Below, one piece after another: positions 25,359 through 34,055 of a DNA stretch of 64,000 nt. This DNA is from Mangrovimonas sp. TPBH4. Its GTDB lineage: Bacteria; Bacteroidota; Bacteroidia; Flavobacteriales; Flavobacteriaceae. Numbering within the stretch: position 1 is the stretch's first letter; every line of letters starts with the position of its first letter. Where the stretch lies: assembly GCF_001280505.1 (NCBI RefSeq), contig NZ_LBIO01000065.1, forward strand, positions 1 to 64,000. The letters run 5' to 3'. The notes below the pieces were generated by a model that was given only the letters and a program-made list of their open reading frames with translations, ran no database searches and was not told the DNA's origin. A program made the position numbers and the translations under genes.

Positions 25359-26192
25359 ATGTCTGAAATATACATTGGGTATGAATTCAAGGTGGCACCG
25401 CTAAGTCCCGGCACCGAAATTTTAATTGCAGAATTAGGCTATGTCGGTTTTGAAAGTTTTGTGGAAACCGAAGAAGGGGTGACCGCTTACATTCAAAAGG
25501 AGGACTGGAATGAGAACATCCTTGAAGATATCCAGATTTTGAATTCAGAGGAATTTCAGATTAGTTATACGTTTGAAGAAATAGAGCAGACCAACTGGAA
25601 CCAGGAATGGGAAAAGAACTTCAGTCCTATTGTAGTAGACGATCGTTGTGCCGTAAGAGCACCTTTCCATGATAAATTCAATACGGAATACGATATCGTG
25701 ATTGAGCCTAAAATGAGTTTTGGTACTGGGCACCACGAAACCACGCACATGATGATCCAGCACCTTCTAAAGAATGATGTAAAGGGTAAATCGGTATTGG
25801 ATATGGGCTGTGGCACTGGAGTTTTGGCAATTTTGGCCGAAATGAAAGGCGCACATCCTATTGAGGCCATCGATATTGACAATTGGTGTTACCTGAACAG
25901 TCTGGAAAATGTAGAGCGCAATAATTGCGAACACATTACCGTTTACGAAGGCGATGCCCAGTTGTTGGAAGGCAAGCATTATGATGTGATTATTGCTAAC
26001 ATCAACCGCAATATCCTATTGAACGACCTGAAATATTACAGCAAATGTTTGAATCAAAATGGAAGTTTATTTTTGAGTGGTTTTTATAAAGATGACATCG
26101 AAACCATTGAAAAAGAGTGTGCTGCCCATGGATTGAAGTGTGTGGATATTTTGGAAAAAAACCATTGGGTTGCTTTAAAATTCTTAAATTAG
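25359..26192 (+). CDS. prmA: Ribosomal protein L11 methyltransferase
   Basis: About 277 residues. The N-terminal substrate-recognition domain is followed by a class I SAM-dependent methyltransferase domain with KMSFGTGHHETTHMM, VLDMGCGTGVLAI and IIANINRNILL. It trimethylates L11 in the large ribosomal subunit. The ATG at 25359 starts MSEIYIGYEF; an upstream ATG would place the N-terminus inside the tpiA terminator and ahead of the promoter. clpS follows after 44 bases and is probably co-transcribed. Confidence 0.93.
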   Translation: MSEIYIGYEFKVAPLSPGTEILIAELGYVGFESFVETEEGVTAYIQKEDWNENILEDIQILNSEEFQISYTFEEIEQTNWNQEWEKNFSPIVVDDRCAVRAPFHDKFNTEYDIVIEPKMSFGTGHHETTHMMIQHLLKNDVKGKSVLDMGCGTGVLAILAEMKGAHPIEAIDIDNWCYLNSLENVERNNCEHITVYEGDAQLLEGKHYDVIIANINRNILLNDLKYYSKCLNQNGSLFLSGFYKDDIETIEKECAAHGLKCVDILEKNHWVALKFLN

Positions 26193-26236
26193 AGACAATT
26201 TAGTCTTATTATCAACATATTACGTTTTTTGAGATT

Positions 26237-26512
26237 ATGAGTGTAAGAGAAAAAACATCGGAAGATTTACTGTGTGCAGAAGAAGTCCTAAAACAAAATG
26301 AGATAGTATTGTACAATGACGAAGTCAATACTTTTGACCACGTAATTGAGACGCTTATCTATGCCTGCGACCATACACCAGAACAAGCTGAACAATGTTC
26401 CATTATCGTTCATTATAATGGAAAATGCACTGTAAAAACTGGTGATTACGACGATTTATTGCCACGTTGCTCCAAGATGCTGGAGGCAGGCTTAAGCGCG
26501 GAAATTGTATAA
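26237..26512 (+). CDS. clpS: ClpS adaptor for the ClpAP protease
   Basis: A 91-residue adaptor that delivers N-degron proteins to ClpA-type unfoldases. It has the ClpS core: LYNDEVNTFDHVIETLI, the HTPEQAEQC helix and the C-terminal LLPRCSKMLEAGLSAEI. Neighbouring prmA upstream is common in the group. It converges with the YeeE/YedE pair, six bases away, with no room for a separate terminator. Confidence 0.93.
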   Translation: MSVREKTSEDLLCAEEVLKQNEIVLYNDEVNTFDHVIETLIYACDHTPEQAEQCSIIVHYNGKCTVKTGDYDDLLPRCSKMLEAGLSAEIV

Positions 26513-26518
26513 GCCTTT

Positions 26519-26935
26519 TTAGTGAGGCAGTTTATCTTTTAACTTCCCGTACACATAGGTGCCTAATATGGCGGCCAAAATCACTATGAGCATTTGGAAC
26601 ACGCCTGTTCCTACCAAGATGTACATTGGCCCTGGGCAGGCTCCTGAGAGTGCCCATCCCAAACCAAAAATAGAGCCTCCAATAATATAGCGCATCAAGC
26701 CCTTTTCTTTCTTGGGAACATCCAAGAGTTGGCCTGTAATGTTTTTCATCTTCATTTTTTTGGATACCAATAAAATCAATACCCCTGTGGTAACGGCGCT
26801 TCCAATGATGCCGTACATATGGAAGGATTCAAAACGGAACATTTCATAAATACGGTACCAAGATACTGCTTCCGATTTTACCAAAACAATTCCAAACAGG
26901 ATACCAACCAATAAAAACTTAATATATTTCATCAT
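26519..26935 (-). CDS. YeeE/YedE-family sulfur transporter half (DUF6691 type)
   Basis: A 138-residue membrane protein with four helices and the conserved motif GWALSGACPGPMYILVGTG, in which the Cys is the pore residue known for thiosulfate handling in YeeE. It is a half-length partner to the gene 9 bases upstream; together they equal one full YeeE. A role in uptake of thiosulfate or another sulfur compound is inferred from family. Confidence 0.85.
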   Translation of the reverse strand: MMKYIKFLLVGILFGIVLVKSEAVSWYRIYEMFRFESFHMYGIIGSAVTTGVLILLVSKKMKMKNITGQLLDVPKKEKGLMRYIIGGSIFGLGWALSGACPGPMYILVGTGVFQMLIVILAAILGTYVYGKLKDKLPH

Positions 26936-26944
26936 AATGTGTGT

Positions 26945-27502
26945 CTAAAAGATTAATGGGAACAATAGGTGGACCATGATAAGTCCTCCAATAAAAAAGC
27001 CTATTACAGCAATTAAGGAAGGTAGTTGCAAACTACTTAATCCGGTAATGGCATGCCCAGAGGTGCATCCGCCTGCATAGCGGGTACCAAAACCAACTAG
27101 AAATCCTCCAATAATTAAAATGGCCAATCCTTTTACAGAAAATACGGCATCCCAACTAAAAAGCTCCTGAGGCAATAATGATTTGCCAACGTTGTCAAAT
27201 CCTAGCTCATTTAATTTGGCTACGGTATCAGGGTTAAGGTCTATATTAGTTGGAGAAGAAAGTAAAAAGTGCGCAATGAAGCCACCAATTACAGTACCCA
27301 AAACCACGACCAAGTTCCATTTTTGATCCCTCCAGTTAAAATTGAAGAAAGGTACTTTCTTGCCCGCACCACCAATGGCACAAAGGGTTCTTAAATTGGA
27401 TGACATTCCAAAGGTTTTACCAAAATACAGTAAAAGGAACATCACGATTGCTATTAAAGGGCCGCTTACATACCAGGGCCAAGGTTGAAGAATATAGTCC
27501 AT
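26945..27502 (-). CDS. YeeE/YedE-family sulfur transporter half
   Basis: A 185-residue membrane protein with four or five helices. Conserved cysteines lie in LRTLCAIGG and in TRYAGGCTSGHAITGLSSL, the signature of the family. It is the first gene of a two-gene unit with the DUF6691-type half and has its own -7 element upstream. The pair probably imports thiosulfate or a related species. No rhodanese or TusA gene is adjacent. Confidence 0.88.
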   Translation of the reverse strand: MDYILQPWPWYVSGPLIAIVMFLLLYFGKTFGMSSNLRTLCAIGGAGKKVPFFNFNWRDQKWNLVVVLGTVIGGFIAHFLLSSPTNIDLNPDTVAKLNELGFDNVGKSLLPQELFSWDAVFSVKGLAILIIGGFLVGFGTRYAGGCTSGHAITGLSSLQLPSLIAVIGFFIGGLIMVHLLFPLIF

Positions 27503-27521
27503 AGAAATTTTTAAAAAGCTG

Positions 27522-27529
27522 CAAATATA
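27522..27529 (-). promoter_or_regulatory. -7 element for the YeeE/YedE pair
   Basis: On the minus strand TATATTTG (27529-27522) matches the consensus exactly and lies about 20 bases upstream of the start codon at 27502. A -33 TTG is not obvious. Confidence 0.5.
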
Positions 27530-27635
27530 ATCAGTTTGTTTGAGCTGCTATGTAATAAATGTTACTTAAAGATATTAAACTTTGTCCTAGGAAACAGGCG
27601 AATGAAAAAACTATTGAAATTTTTTAAATAAAAGT

Positions 27636-27667
27636 TTGGATGTTTTTTAATAAATACCTTATATTTG
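27636..27667 (+). promoter_or_regulatory. Promoter of tRNA-Arg
   Basis: TTG at 27636-27638 and TATATTTG at 27660-27667, spaced 21 bases, precede the tRNA by 15 bases. This is a near-ideal Bacteroidota promoter. Confidence 0.75.
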
Positions 27668-27682
27668 CACCCACAAAAAAAC

Positions 27683-27756
27683 GGCCTCGTGGCGCAACTG
27701 AATAGCGCATCTGATTACGGCTCAGAAGGTTACAGGTTTGAATCCTGTCGAGGTCA
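27683..27756 (+). tRNA. tRNA-Arg (anticodon ACG)
   Basis: A 74-base cloverleaf can be drawn. The acceptor stem is GGCCTCG with CGAGGTC (one G-U pair), the D arm GCGC...GCGC, the anticodon stem TCTGA/TCAGA enclosing loop TTACGGC (anticodon ACG), a 5-base variable region and the T arm ACAGG-TTTGAAT-CCTGT, ending in discriminator A. No CCA is encoded. The A of ACG would be edited to inosine to read CGN codons. Confidence 0.95.
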
Positions 27757-27782
27757 CAATTTGAAATGGAAATTAGTTCAAG

Positions 27783-27822
27783 AACCACTTAAGTCTTAAG
27801 ATTTAGGTGGTTTTGTTTTTTT
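27783..27822 (+). terminator. Terminator after tRNA-Arg
   Basis: AACCAC (27783-27788) pairs with GTGGTT (27807-27812), extended imperfectly inward, followed by a T-rich run. It is 26 bases after the tRNA. The rest of 27823-27960 shows nothing recognisable. Confidence 0.6.
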
Positions 27823-27970
27823 ATTGATAGTTATGATTTCATTCAAGGGAATATAATTGTAGAAATACTAAAAAGTTAAGGCGCCATAACCTTTAAAATG
27901 ATCGACTCCCTGAAATGAATTCATCAACTAAAACCTCCAGAAACTTAATAACTTCAACCATAAAAAAAAA

Positions 27971-27998
27971 GAAACCGCGCATTGCGGTTTCTTTTTTT
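27971..27998. terminator. Bidirectional terminator of the exporter operon
   Basis: GAAACCGC (27971-27978) pairs with GCGGTTTC (27984-27991), with an A tract before and T7 after. It lies 30 bases past the end of the TolC gene on the minus strand. Confidence 0.8.
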
Positions 27999-28027
27999 GA
28001 CTTTACACCCCTTTTCAAGCCCCACCA

Positions 28028-29452
28028 CTACTCCAACGTATTCAATATTTGGGCAAACTTGGCCTTGGTAGAAAGAACTTTATTATTAATATCAATTCGT
28101 TTTAATTCCGTTTCGATTAATTTGGCTTCTCTGTAGTTAATTAAAAACAAAGAGCCTTCTCCCAACTCAAACCGTTCTTGCTCAAAAGCTACCAATTGCT
28201 TGTAATCGTTGACCAAATTTTGAGCTATAGCACTTTGGGTTTCATACGAAGTTATTTCTTGTTGCACAGCATTGATCTTGTTAAGTAAACTCACCCTTGT
28301 TGCCGATAAACTAAAATCGATATCCTGCAATTTCAATTTCGTAAGTTTTAGATCACCTCGCTCCTTTCGCAAAAACAAAGGCATACTTATGTTGAGTCCT
28401 GCTTTGTAATTATGGGTTGTAAGCGAGTTTATATGCTCATAATCGCTAGTTAAAAAATTATACTGCACATCTATTTTTGGGAACAGATTATTGGTGTTTA
28501 ACCGCTTCTCCAATACCAATTGCTCTTTTTCAAGGTTGATTGCCTGTATTTTTGGATGGTTTTCCAAAAGCTCTGCATTCACTTCCAACAAACTACTATT
28601 TAATACTTGATCGGCAATAAGTAAGGAATTTTCATCTGGTACCAAACTAGAATCCAATTCAACAGGAACATTATTTTCCAACCATAAAAAATTGGAAAGT
28701 TCCAATCGGGATTTCACATAGTTAATTCGGGATTTTTCAACATCCAGCTCCCTATTCTTCAAATTAATGCTTGCCTCCAGGGTATCCACAGCTGGTTTGT
28801 CTCCCGCCTCAAAACTCACAACGACGTTATTTAAACGTTCTCTGGCATTCTCTTTAAAAGCAGCATATACTTGATATTCCTGATAATATTTTAACCAAGC
28901 GAAATACGATTCAACAGCCTTGTAAATCACTTCGTTTACGGCCATACTCTGCTTGTTCAAACCGATATCCCTATAAAGCTTCGCCTGCTTTAAAGTTGCC
29001 ATACGTTCATTAGCCAAAAAGCCTTTGGCCAAGGACATGGACACCCCTGCACTGTACAGCCCATCCTCGGGAACTGTAGATTCAGGGTTCAAATAATAAC
29101 CTTCGTTGTTTTCATAGTTCGCCTTAAGCTCTATTCCGTACCACGTAGGGATTTTGAATGCCGCATTTAGCTTATCGTAATATTCGGTCCCCGTAAATTC
29201 CTTTTTACTGTAATCCACTTCTATTTTGGGATCGAAGGCACCTCGAGCCTTGAGTAACTTAGCCTCTCCTTCACTTGCAATAAGCCTTGCCTGTTTTACT
29301 ACGGGATGATACTGCTTGACATAGCCTAAAAATTCTTCCAAAGAAAAAATACTATCAGAAATTGCTTGTCCTTGCCCCATAAAACTTAAAGGACAAAGCA
29401 ACACTAGAAGCACTGATTTATATTTTGGAAACTGTATGTTTTTAAAAACCAT
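28028..29452 (-). CDS. TolC-family outer-membrane channel of an ABC exporter
   Basis: A 474-residue outer-membrane efflux protein. A signal peptide (LLVLLCPLSFMGQGQA) precedes two repeats of long helical and strand regions typical of TolC, such as YFAWLKYYQEYQVYAAFKENARERL and the later FEQERFELGEGSLFLINYREAKL. It is the last gene of the TetR-ABC-HlyD-TolC operon, so it forms the outer-membrane exit of that type I-like exporter. Confidence 0.9.
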   Translation of the reverse strand: MVFKNIQFPKYKSVLLVLLCPLSFMGQGQAISDSIFSLEEFLGYVKQYHPVVKQARLIASEGEAKLLKARGAFDPKIEVDYSKKEFTGTEYYDKLNAAFKIPTWYGIELKANYENNEGYYLNPESTVPEDGLYSAGVSMSLAKGFLANERMATLKQAKLYRDIGLNKQSMAVNEVIYKAVESYFAWLKYYQEYQVYAAFKENARERLNNVVVSFEAGDKPAVDTLEASINLKNRELDVEKSRINYVKSRLELSNFLWLENNVPVELDSSLVPDENSLLIADQVLNSSLLEVNAELLENHPKIQAINLEKEQLVLEKRLNTNNLFPKIDVQYNFLTSDYEHINSLTTHNYKAGLNISMPLFLRKERGDLKLTKLKLQDIDFSLSATRVSLLNKINAVQQEITSYETQSAIAQNLVNDYKQLVAFEQERFELGEGSLFLINYREAKLIETELKRIDINNKVLSTKAKFAQILNTLE

Positions 29453-29479
29453 TAGGTAGCGTTAAATGATAAGGGTTAT

Positions 29480-30838
29480 TTATTTTGAATCACTCATTTG
29501 TGCAGCATCTTGGCCGGTTGGTGTATAGAAATTGGGAGGAAAACTGTTGATTTGCCTCCATATTTCAAACCAAATAGGGACATCCTCCAAAAGAGCAATG
29601 GTTTTAGCTCCAGACCCCACTCGAAGGGCTTCTGGCCAAGGTCCATAATCGGGATCTCTTGTAATCAAAACACGATACATACCATTTTGGCTGGCAAAAT
29701 TTTCAATAGCCACTATCTGGGCTCCATAGGTACCATAGGACACATTGGGCCACCCACTAAACACAATTGCAGGCCAGCCTTCAAACTCCACCTGTACATG
29801 CTCCCCTTTATGCAAAAGCGGTAGGTCTATTGGTTTTACGTACATTTCCACTGCGAGCTCATAATTGGCAGGCATGATCCCAACCAAGGGCTCACCTTCC
29901 TTAAAGGTCTCTCCTATCCCCGATTTTATAGCCTTATTGATGTAACCATCCTGAGGCGCCGTAATAAATTGCAGGCTGTTACGCTTTACGTAATTAGCCA
30001 AACTATTTTCAAGTTTCGATACCTGAGCTTCGGTATCCAAAGCATTAGACTCTGCCGAAAACAAATCACTTTGGGCCTTGGCCAACTTATCCCCGTAAGT
30101 GGCCTGAATAGTAGAAATATTCAATTCTGAATTGATGACTTCATTTTTGGAAGCCAGCCATTTGTTTTCCTGTGAAATCAATTTAGCATTGGCCTCTTGA
30201 AGCTTATTTCTATACTCCTCAACGTCCTTAACTGCTTTCAGACCCTTTTCCTGTAAGGTTACGGTTCTTTCAAATTGGGTTTGGGCAATTTGAGCCTTGG
30301 TCTTGACAGCCTCCAAGTCAATACTGTCTGATTCCACTTTTAATTTGGACTGCAGTAACTTATTCTTGGCTTGTTCCAACTTCAGTTGCTGTTCCTTCTG
30401 CAAGGCTGCATACTGATTTTTCAAAGCCTGCACTTTAGAGCGATAAGCTTCCACCGAAGCCGACTTAGCCCTAATCTGTTCTCCAGTTCTATCGGTTAAC
30501 TGTTCATCGAAATACTCACTTTTGATTTCCGAAATTTTAAGAATAGTGTCGCCTTCCTTCACAAAATCGCCTTCTTGTACCATCCAAGCATCAATACGCC
30601 CTGGGATAGGAGACTGTAAGGTTTGTGGCCTTTGATTAGGCTTTAAAGTGGTTACTAAACCCTTACTTGTAATATTCTGGGTCCATGGCAAAAATAAGAT
30701 GATTACCAGCATGATGGTACTCACCAAAAGTACCCTTCTAAATAAACGATGCTGATCCTTGTGCAAGGTAGCTTGACCTGATTTGTACTGTTCCAGATCA
30801 AAAAATTCCGAGACTTTATTATTAGATATATTTAGCAT
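29480..30838 (-). CDS. HlyD-family membrane-fusion protein
   Basis: A 452-residue periplasmic adaptor. One membrane helix (residues about 33-52) is followed by a biotinyl-lipoyl-like half (PIPGRIDAWMVQEGDFVKEGDTILKI), a long coiled coil (about 105-275, Gln/Lys-rich), the second lipoyl half (ITAPQDGYINKAIKSGIGETFKEGEPL) and a beta barrel. It links the ABC protein upstream to the TolC protein downstream. Confidence 0.92.
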   Translation of the reverse strand: MLNISNNKVSEFFDLEQYKSGQATLHKDQHRLFRRVLLVSTIMLVIILFLPWTQNITSKGLVTTLKPNQRPQTLQSPIPGRIDAWMVQEGDFVKEGDTILKISEIKSEYFDEQLTDRTGEQIRAKSASVEAYRSKVQALKNQYAALQKEQQLKLEQAKNKLLQSKLKVESDSIDLEAVKTKAQIAQTQFERTVTLQEKGLKAVKDVEEYRNKLQEANAKLISQENKWLASKNEVINSELNISTIQATYGDKLAKAQSDLFSAESNALDTEAQVSKLENSLANYVKRNSLQFITAPQDGYINKAIKSGIGETFKEGEPLVGIMPANYELAVEMYVKPIDLPLLHKGEHVQVEFEGWPAIVFSGWPNVSYGTYGAQIVAIENFASQNGMYRVLITRDPDYGPWPEALRVGSGAKTIALLEDVPIWFEIWRQINSFPPNFYTPTGQDAAQMSDSK

Positions 30839-30843
30839 AGCGT

Positions 30844-32508
30844 TTACGAATTAATTATGTGCCCATCTTCCAAAATAATGTGCTTGTTGCACATGCGCTT
30901 CCACACATTAAGGTTACTTACCACAATCACGCTCCAAGGGTTGGATGCATCACATAAATACCTAAATATTTTTTCGGATTCCTCAATATTGAACTGCTTT
31001 AAAGGCTCTTCCAAAATGAGCACTTTGGGCTGTTTTAAAATGGCCCTAGCCAGCAATAATTTGGCCGAAATAAAATAAGGAACCTGTTTGCCTTCTGGCT
31101 TTAGCAAGGTGTTCAACCCTTTAGGCTGTCGCTTTAAAAAAGTAGTCAGACCTAATTTTTCGAACACTTTATAAATGTCCTCGTCATTTATTTCTGGATT
31201 TCCGAAGGTTACATTTTCCCTGATTGTTCCTTCGAAGGGAGATTCCTCGGAAAGTACCATTCCCAAATGCGAACGGTATTTATTAATGTGCAAGCTCTCT
31301 ATGGATAAATTGTCTATATAGATATACCCATCGGTTGGAGCCAACACCCCAGAAATTAGTTGCAGCAAACTGGACTTGCCCGAGCCACTGTCGCCTTGAA
31401 TCAATACGCGATCTGTTGGTTCAATCTTAAAGGAAATATGTTCCAAAATGGGCTTTCTTCGGTTGGCCACACTATAGCCAGCATTCTTCAATTCAATGGT
31501 AAATGGCTTTCCATTAATGATGTCCTCACCAGATTGGCTCTCTATTGGTTTATCCACTACCTGCCCAAGCTTTTCGATAGCCGTCAAAACATCGTAAAAA
31601 GACTCCAATCCCAGAATGAGTTTTTCTACCGAAGCAATAATCAATATGATAATGATTTCTGCCGCAACAAACTGCCCAATATTCATTTGTTGATGCAACA
31701 CCAAATACCCACCTACCAACAACAACCCAGCGGTAACCACCACCTTAAAACCAATCATTTGCTTGAACTGAAGCATCAATATTTTAAAGTGGTTCTCTCG
31801 CGAATTCACATAGTCAAAGACTAAATCGTCCGTTTTTTTTAGGGCCAAACTGGTTCTTCCCGAAAGCTTGAAACTAATAACGGTTCGTGCAATTTCCTCC
31901 AGCCAGTGCGCCATTTTGTATTTGTACTTGGACTCCGTTAACGAAGTGTCCAGACCTTTTTTGGCGGTATATTTAAACACAATGAAAATAAGTCCCAATA
32001 ACAAAAGTCCAAATAAGATAAAGAACGGATGATAAAAAGACAATAGGATCAACGCAAACAAAACCTGCAAAAAGGCCGATGGGATATCGATTAAAATTTT
32101 GGACAAGCCCTTTTGGATACTCAAGGTATCAAAGAACCTATTGGCGAGTTCCGGCAGATAATAATTGCGCATCTCATTCATTTTTATTTTAGGAAAACGA
32201 TAAGCCAAATCAAAGGAGGCCCTAGCAAAAATGCGCTGTTGGATGCTCTCGATGATACGCATTTGAAACAACTTTAAGATACCCGTAAAGGCCACCCCTG
32301 TGGTTACCAATATCACCAATACAATCCATGATGTGGAGACTTGCCCTCCTTGTAAAAGCGTTATAATGGCTTGAATACCCAAAGGCAGGGTCAAAGCCAA
32401 AATCCCTTCAAAGATTGCAAAATAGGCCACTCTAAAAATGTCTTCCCTTTCTAGTTGCACCAAGCCCAAAAAGCGTTTCCAAGGTGATAGGGTTTCGTTA
32501 TTCTCCAT
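30844..32508 (-). CDS. ABC half-exporter with degenerate ATPase motifs
   Basis: A 554-residue half-transporter: six membrane helices (about 25-310) and a C-terminal nucleotide-binding domain. Walker A is intact (GDSGSGKSS, 372-380). Other motifs depart from consensus: the Q-loop reads VLSEES, the LSGGQ signature is replaced by YFISAK (about 478-483), Walker B ends LILEE instead of LILDE, and the switch His is missing (VVSNLN, about 529-534). It overlaps the TetR gene by 11 bases and is followed by HlyD and TolC genes. Its ATPase activity may be weak, or it may need a partner. Confidence 0.88.
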   Translation of the reverse strand: MENNETLSPWKRFLGLVQLEREDIFRVAYFAIFEGILALTLPLGIQAIITLLQGGQVSTSWIVLVILVTTGVAFTGILKLFQMRIIESIQQRIFARASFDLAYRFPKIKMNEMRNYYLPELANRFFDTLSIQKGLSKILIDIPSAFLQVLFALILLSFYHPFFILFGLLLLGLIFIVFKYTAKKGLDTSLTESKYKYKMAHWLEEIARTVISFKLSGRTSLALKKTDDLVFDYVNSRENHFKILMLQFKQMIGFKVVVTAGLLLVGGYLVLHQQMNIGQFVAAEIIIILIIASVEKLILGLESFYDVLTAIEKLGQVVDKPIESQSGEDIINGKPFTIELKNAGYSVANRRKPILEHISFKIEPTDRVLIQGDSGSGKSSLLQLISGVLAPTDGYIYIDNLSIESLHINKYRSHLGMVLSEESPFEGTIRENVTFGNPEINDEDIYKVFEKLGLTTFLKRQPKGLNTLLKPEGKQVPYFISAKLLLARAILKQPKVLILEEPLKQFNIEESEKIFRYLCDASNPWSVIVVSNLNVWKRMCNKHIILEDGHIINS

Positions 32509-33178
32509 GCATTAGGGTGTTAAAAATGACGTTTGTATAAAATTGTGTAATCGAAGTGTTTTCGGTACTGTTGGTAATGGTCTTGAAGTGATCCTTAAAA
32601 AAATGCTGATGTAATGCCCCCTCAACAGTGGAACTAGCCAAACTCAATGGAAACTGATACTTACCATTGTAATCTTGAATCACCTCTGCAAAGCGCTTCA
32701 CTACGCGTTTAAAAGGCATAAAAAAGCCTTCCTCATTTTCGGTATCTACATCGCAGGTAAGGTAAGCCTTGGCATTTTCCTTAATGATGATTTTGTTGAG
32801 CAACACCTCGTTAATGTGCTCAAAATTGCTATCCTGTTCGGTCGTTCTGGTAAGCACCTCGATGGCTTTTTCCAGTTTTTCCTTGGGTGCTTTTAAGGCA
32901 AATGTTTCCAACACTAACTGGTATTCTATCCATACCCAATACCAAGAAGTCAAGTACATCAACAAATGGTGCTTGCTCTCAAAATACCGATAAATAGAGC
33001 TCTCGTTGGAATTGATATTGGCTCCCAACTTTTTAAAATTGAACTGCTCAAAGCCAAGTTGGTCAATGAGTTCAATGCTATGCTTGATGATGCGCTTTCC
33101 CAAGTCTGAGGTCTCGGGATCCTTGATAAAGATGCCTTTGGGGACTTCAATTTTAAAGTTTTGCAGCAAATTGATCAT
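32498..33178 (-). CDS. TetR-family transcriptional regulator
   Basis: A 226-residue regulator. The N-terminal HTH (about residues 28-75) reads IIKHSIELIDQLGFEQFNFKKLGANINSNESSIYRYFESKHHLL; the rest is a helical ligand-binding domain. It is first in the exporter operon and overlaps the ABC gene. A nested palindrome 15 bases upstream of its start is the likely operator, so it probably represses its own operon until a ligand binds. Confidence 0.9.
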   Translation of the reverse strand: MINLLQNFKIEVPKGIFIKDPETSDLGKRIIKHSIELIDQLGFEQFNFKKLGANINSNESSIYRYFESKHHLLMYLTSWYWVWIEYQLVLETFALKAPKEKLEKAIEVLTRTTEQDSNFEHINEVLLNKIIIKENAKAYLTCDVDTENEEGFFMPFKRVVKRFAEVIQDYNGKYQFPLSLASSTVEGALHQHFFKDHFKTITNSTENTSITQFYTNVIFNTLMHGE

Positions 33179-33192
33179 TATAATAATTATTT

Positions 33193-33233
33193 AAATCACA
33201 AATCTAATAGTATTGCTATTATTATTGTGATTT
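33193..33233 (-). promoter_or_regulatory. Nested palindromic operator and promoter of the exporter operon
   Basis: Two concentric inverted repeats share one centre at 33213. The outer arms are AAATCACAA (33193-33201) and TTGTGATTT (33225-33233); the inner arms are TAATAG (33205-33210) and CTATTA (33216-33221). On the minus strand TAGATTTG (33206-33199) is a -7 element overlapping the proximal arm. This suits a TetR repressor blocking its own promoter. The remainder of the gap up to 33492 shows no gene or clear terminator. Confidence 0.65.
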
Positions 33234-33492
33234 GATATATTAAAAATTTGTGAAAATTTCTACAAAATGATGCGATTAGGAGCCTAGACGGTTAATTGAA
33301 TAGTCTTCATTTTCAAACTTACAAACTACACACCTACAAACAACTCTCTAAAATACAACATCTTAACCCAACCCAACAAAGACTATTAGCTTTATTTTTA
33401 ATGAAATGAATAGGAAAACAATGTCTTCTTAATAAATATATTCCTACAGTTTTGGAAGAAGTGAAATAGATGATTCCAAAAGACAGACCGGA

Positions 33493-34038
33493 TTACCCCA
33501 ACACAATGCGATGCTCCCAATCCCAAGTATTATGTTCTAGTCTGGACAGCAAAGTGAGCTCATTAACTTCAAATTCCTTGACATAAACCACATCCTTAAA
33601 CAATTCAAAGCTTTTATGAAGTGTTGCGCTATCCCTTGTTTTCGAAATAGTGATGTGCGGGGTACTGGAAACAATTAAAGACCTTAACTCCCTATGAAAG
33701 TCCCTTTGCCACAACAGTTTTAGTTGCTCCAGTAAGTGGTCAAATTCTTTGGATGGCCTTACTTTTAACAGCAATACGTTTGAGCCCTTTTCAAACATAT
33801 CAAAGCCTTCAATGGACATTTTAAATTTCTTGGCCTTAGACAAGCTTGCAAAGGATTTTATCAAAAAGGGCTCATTCTCCACAATCATTTTAAATTGAAC
33901 CAAAGTGATATGCGGTTTGGATTTTGAATATTGAAGGGGGCCAAAAACCTCTATAAATTGCGTTTTAAAAGCAGCCACTTCCTCATAAATGGGGCTGGGT
34001 GGCACAATTCGCAAATTGTATATTTTTATTTCAGACAT
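33493..34038 (-). CDS. 2H phosphoesterase / 2'-5' RNA ligase-like protein
   Basis: A 181-residue protein with the two HxT/S motifs that define the 2H superfamily: PHITLVQF near residue 43 and PHITISKT near residue 126. Members hydrolyse or ligate 2'-5' or cyclic phosphates in RNA or nucleotides; the substrate here is unknown. It lies 17 bases downstream of the luciferase-like gene and is probably co-transcribed with it. Confidence 0.85.
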   Translation of the reverse strand: MSEIKIYNLRIVPPSPIYEEVAAFKTQFIEVFGPLQYSKSKPHITLVQFKMIVENEPFLIKSFASLSKAKKFKMSIEGFDMFEKGSNVLLLKVRPSKEFDHLLEQLKLLWQRDFHRELRSLIVSSTPHITISKTRDSATLHKSFELFKDVVYVKEFEVNELTLLSRLEHNTWDWEHRIVLG

Positions 34039-34055
34039 AGCCCTTTGAGTTTCCC

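Noticed and set aside
27915..28136. 73-codon frame on the plus strand
   Set aside because: It spans a terminator hairpin and the 3' end of the TolC gene on the other strand.
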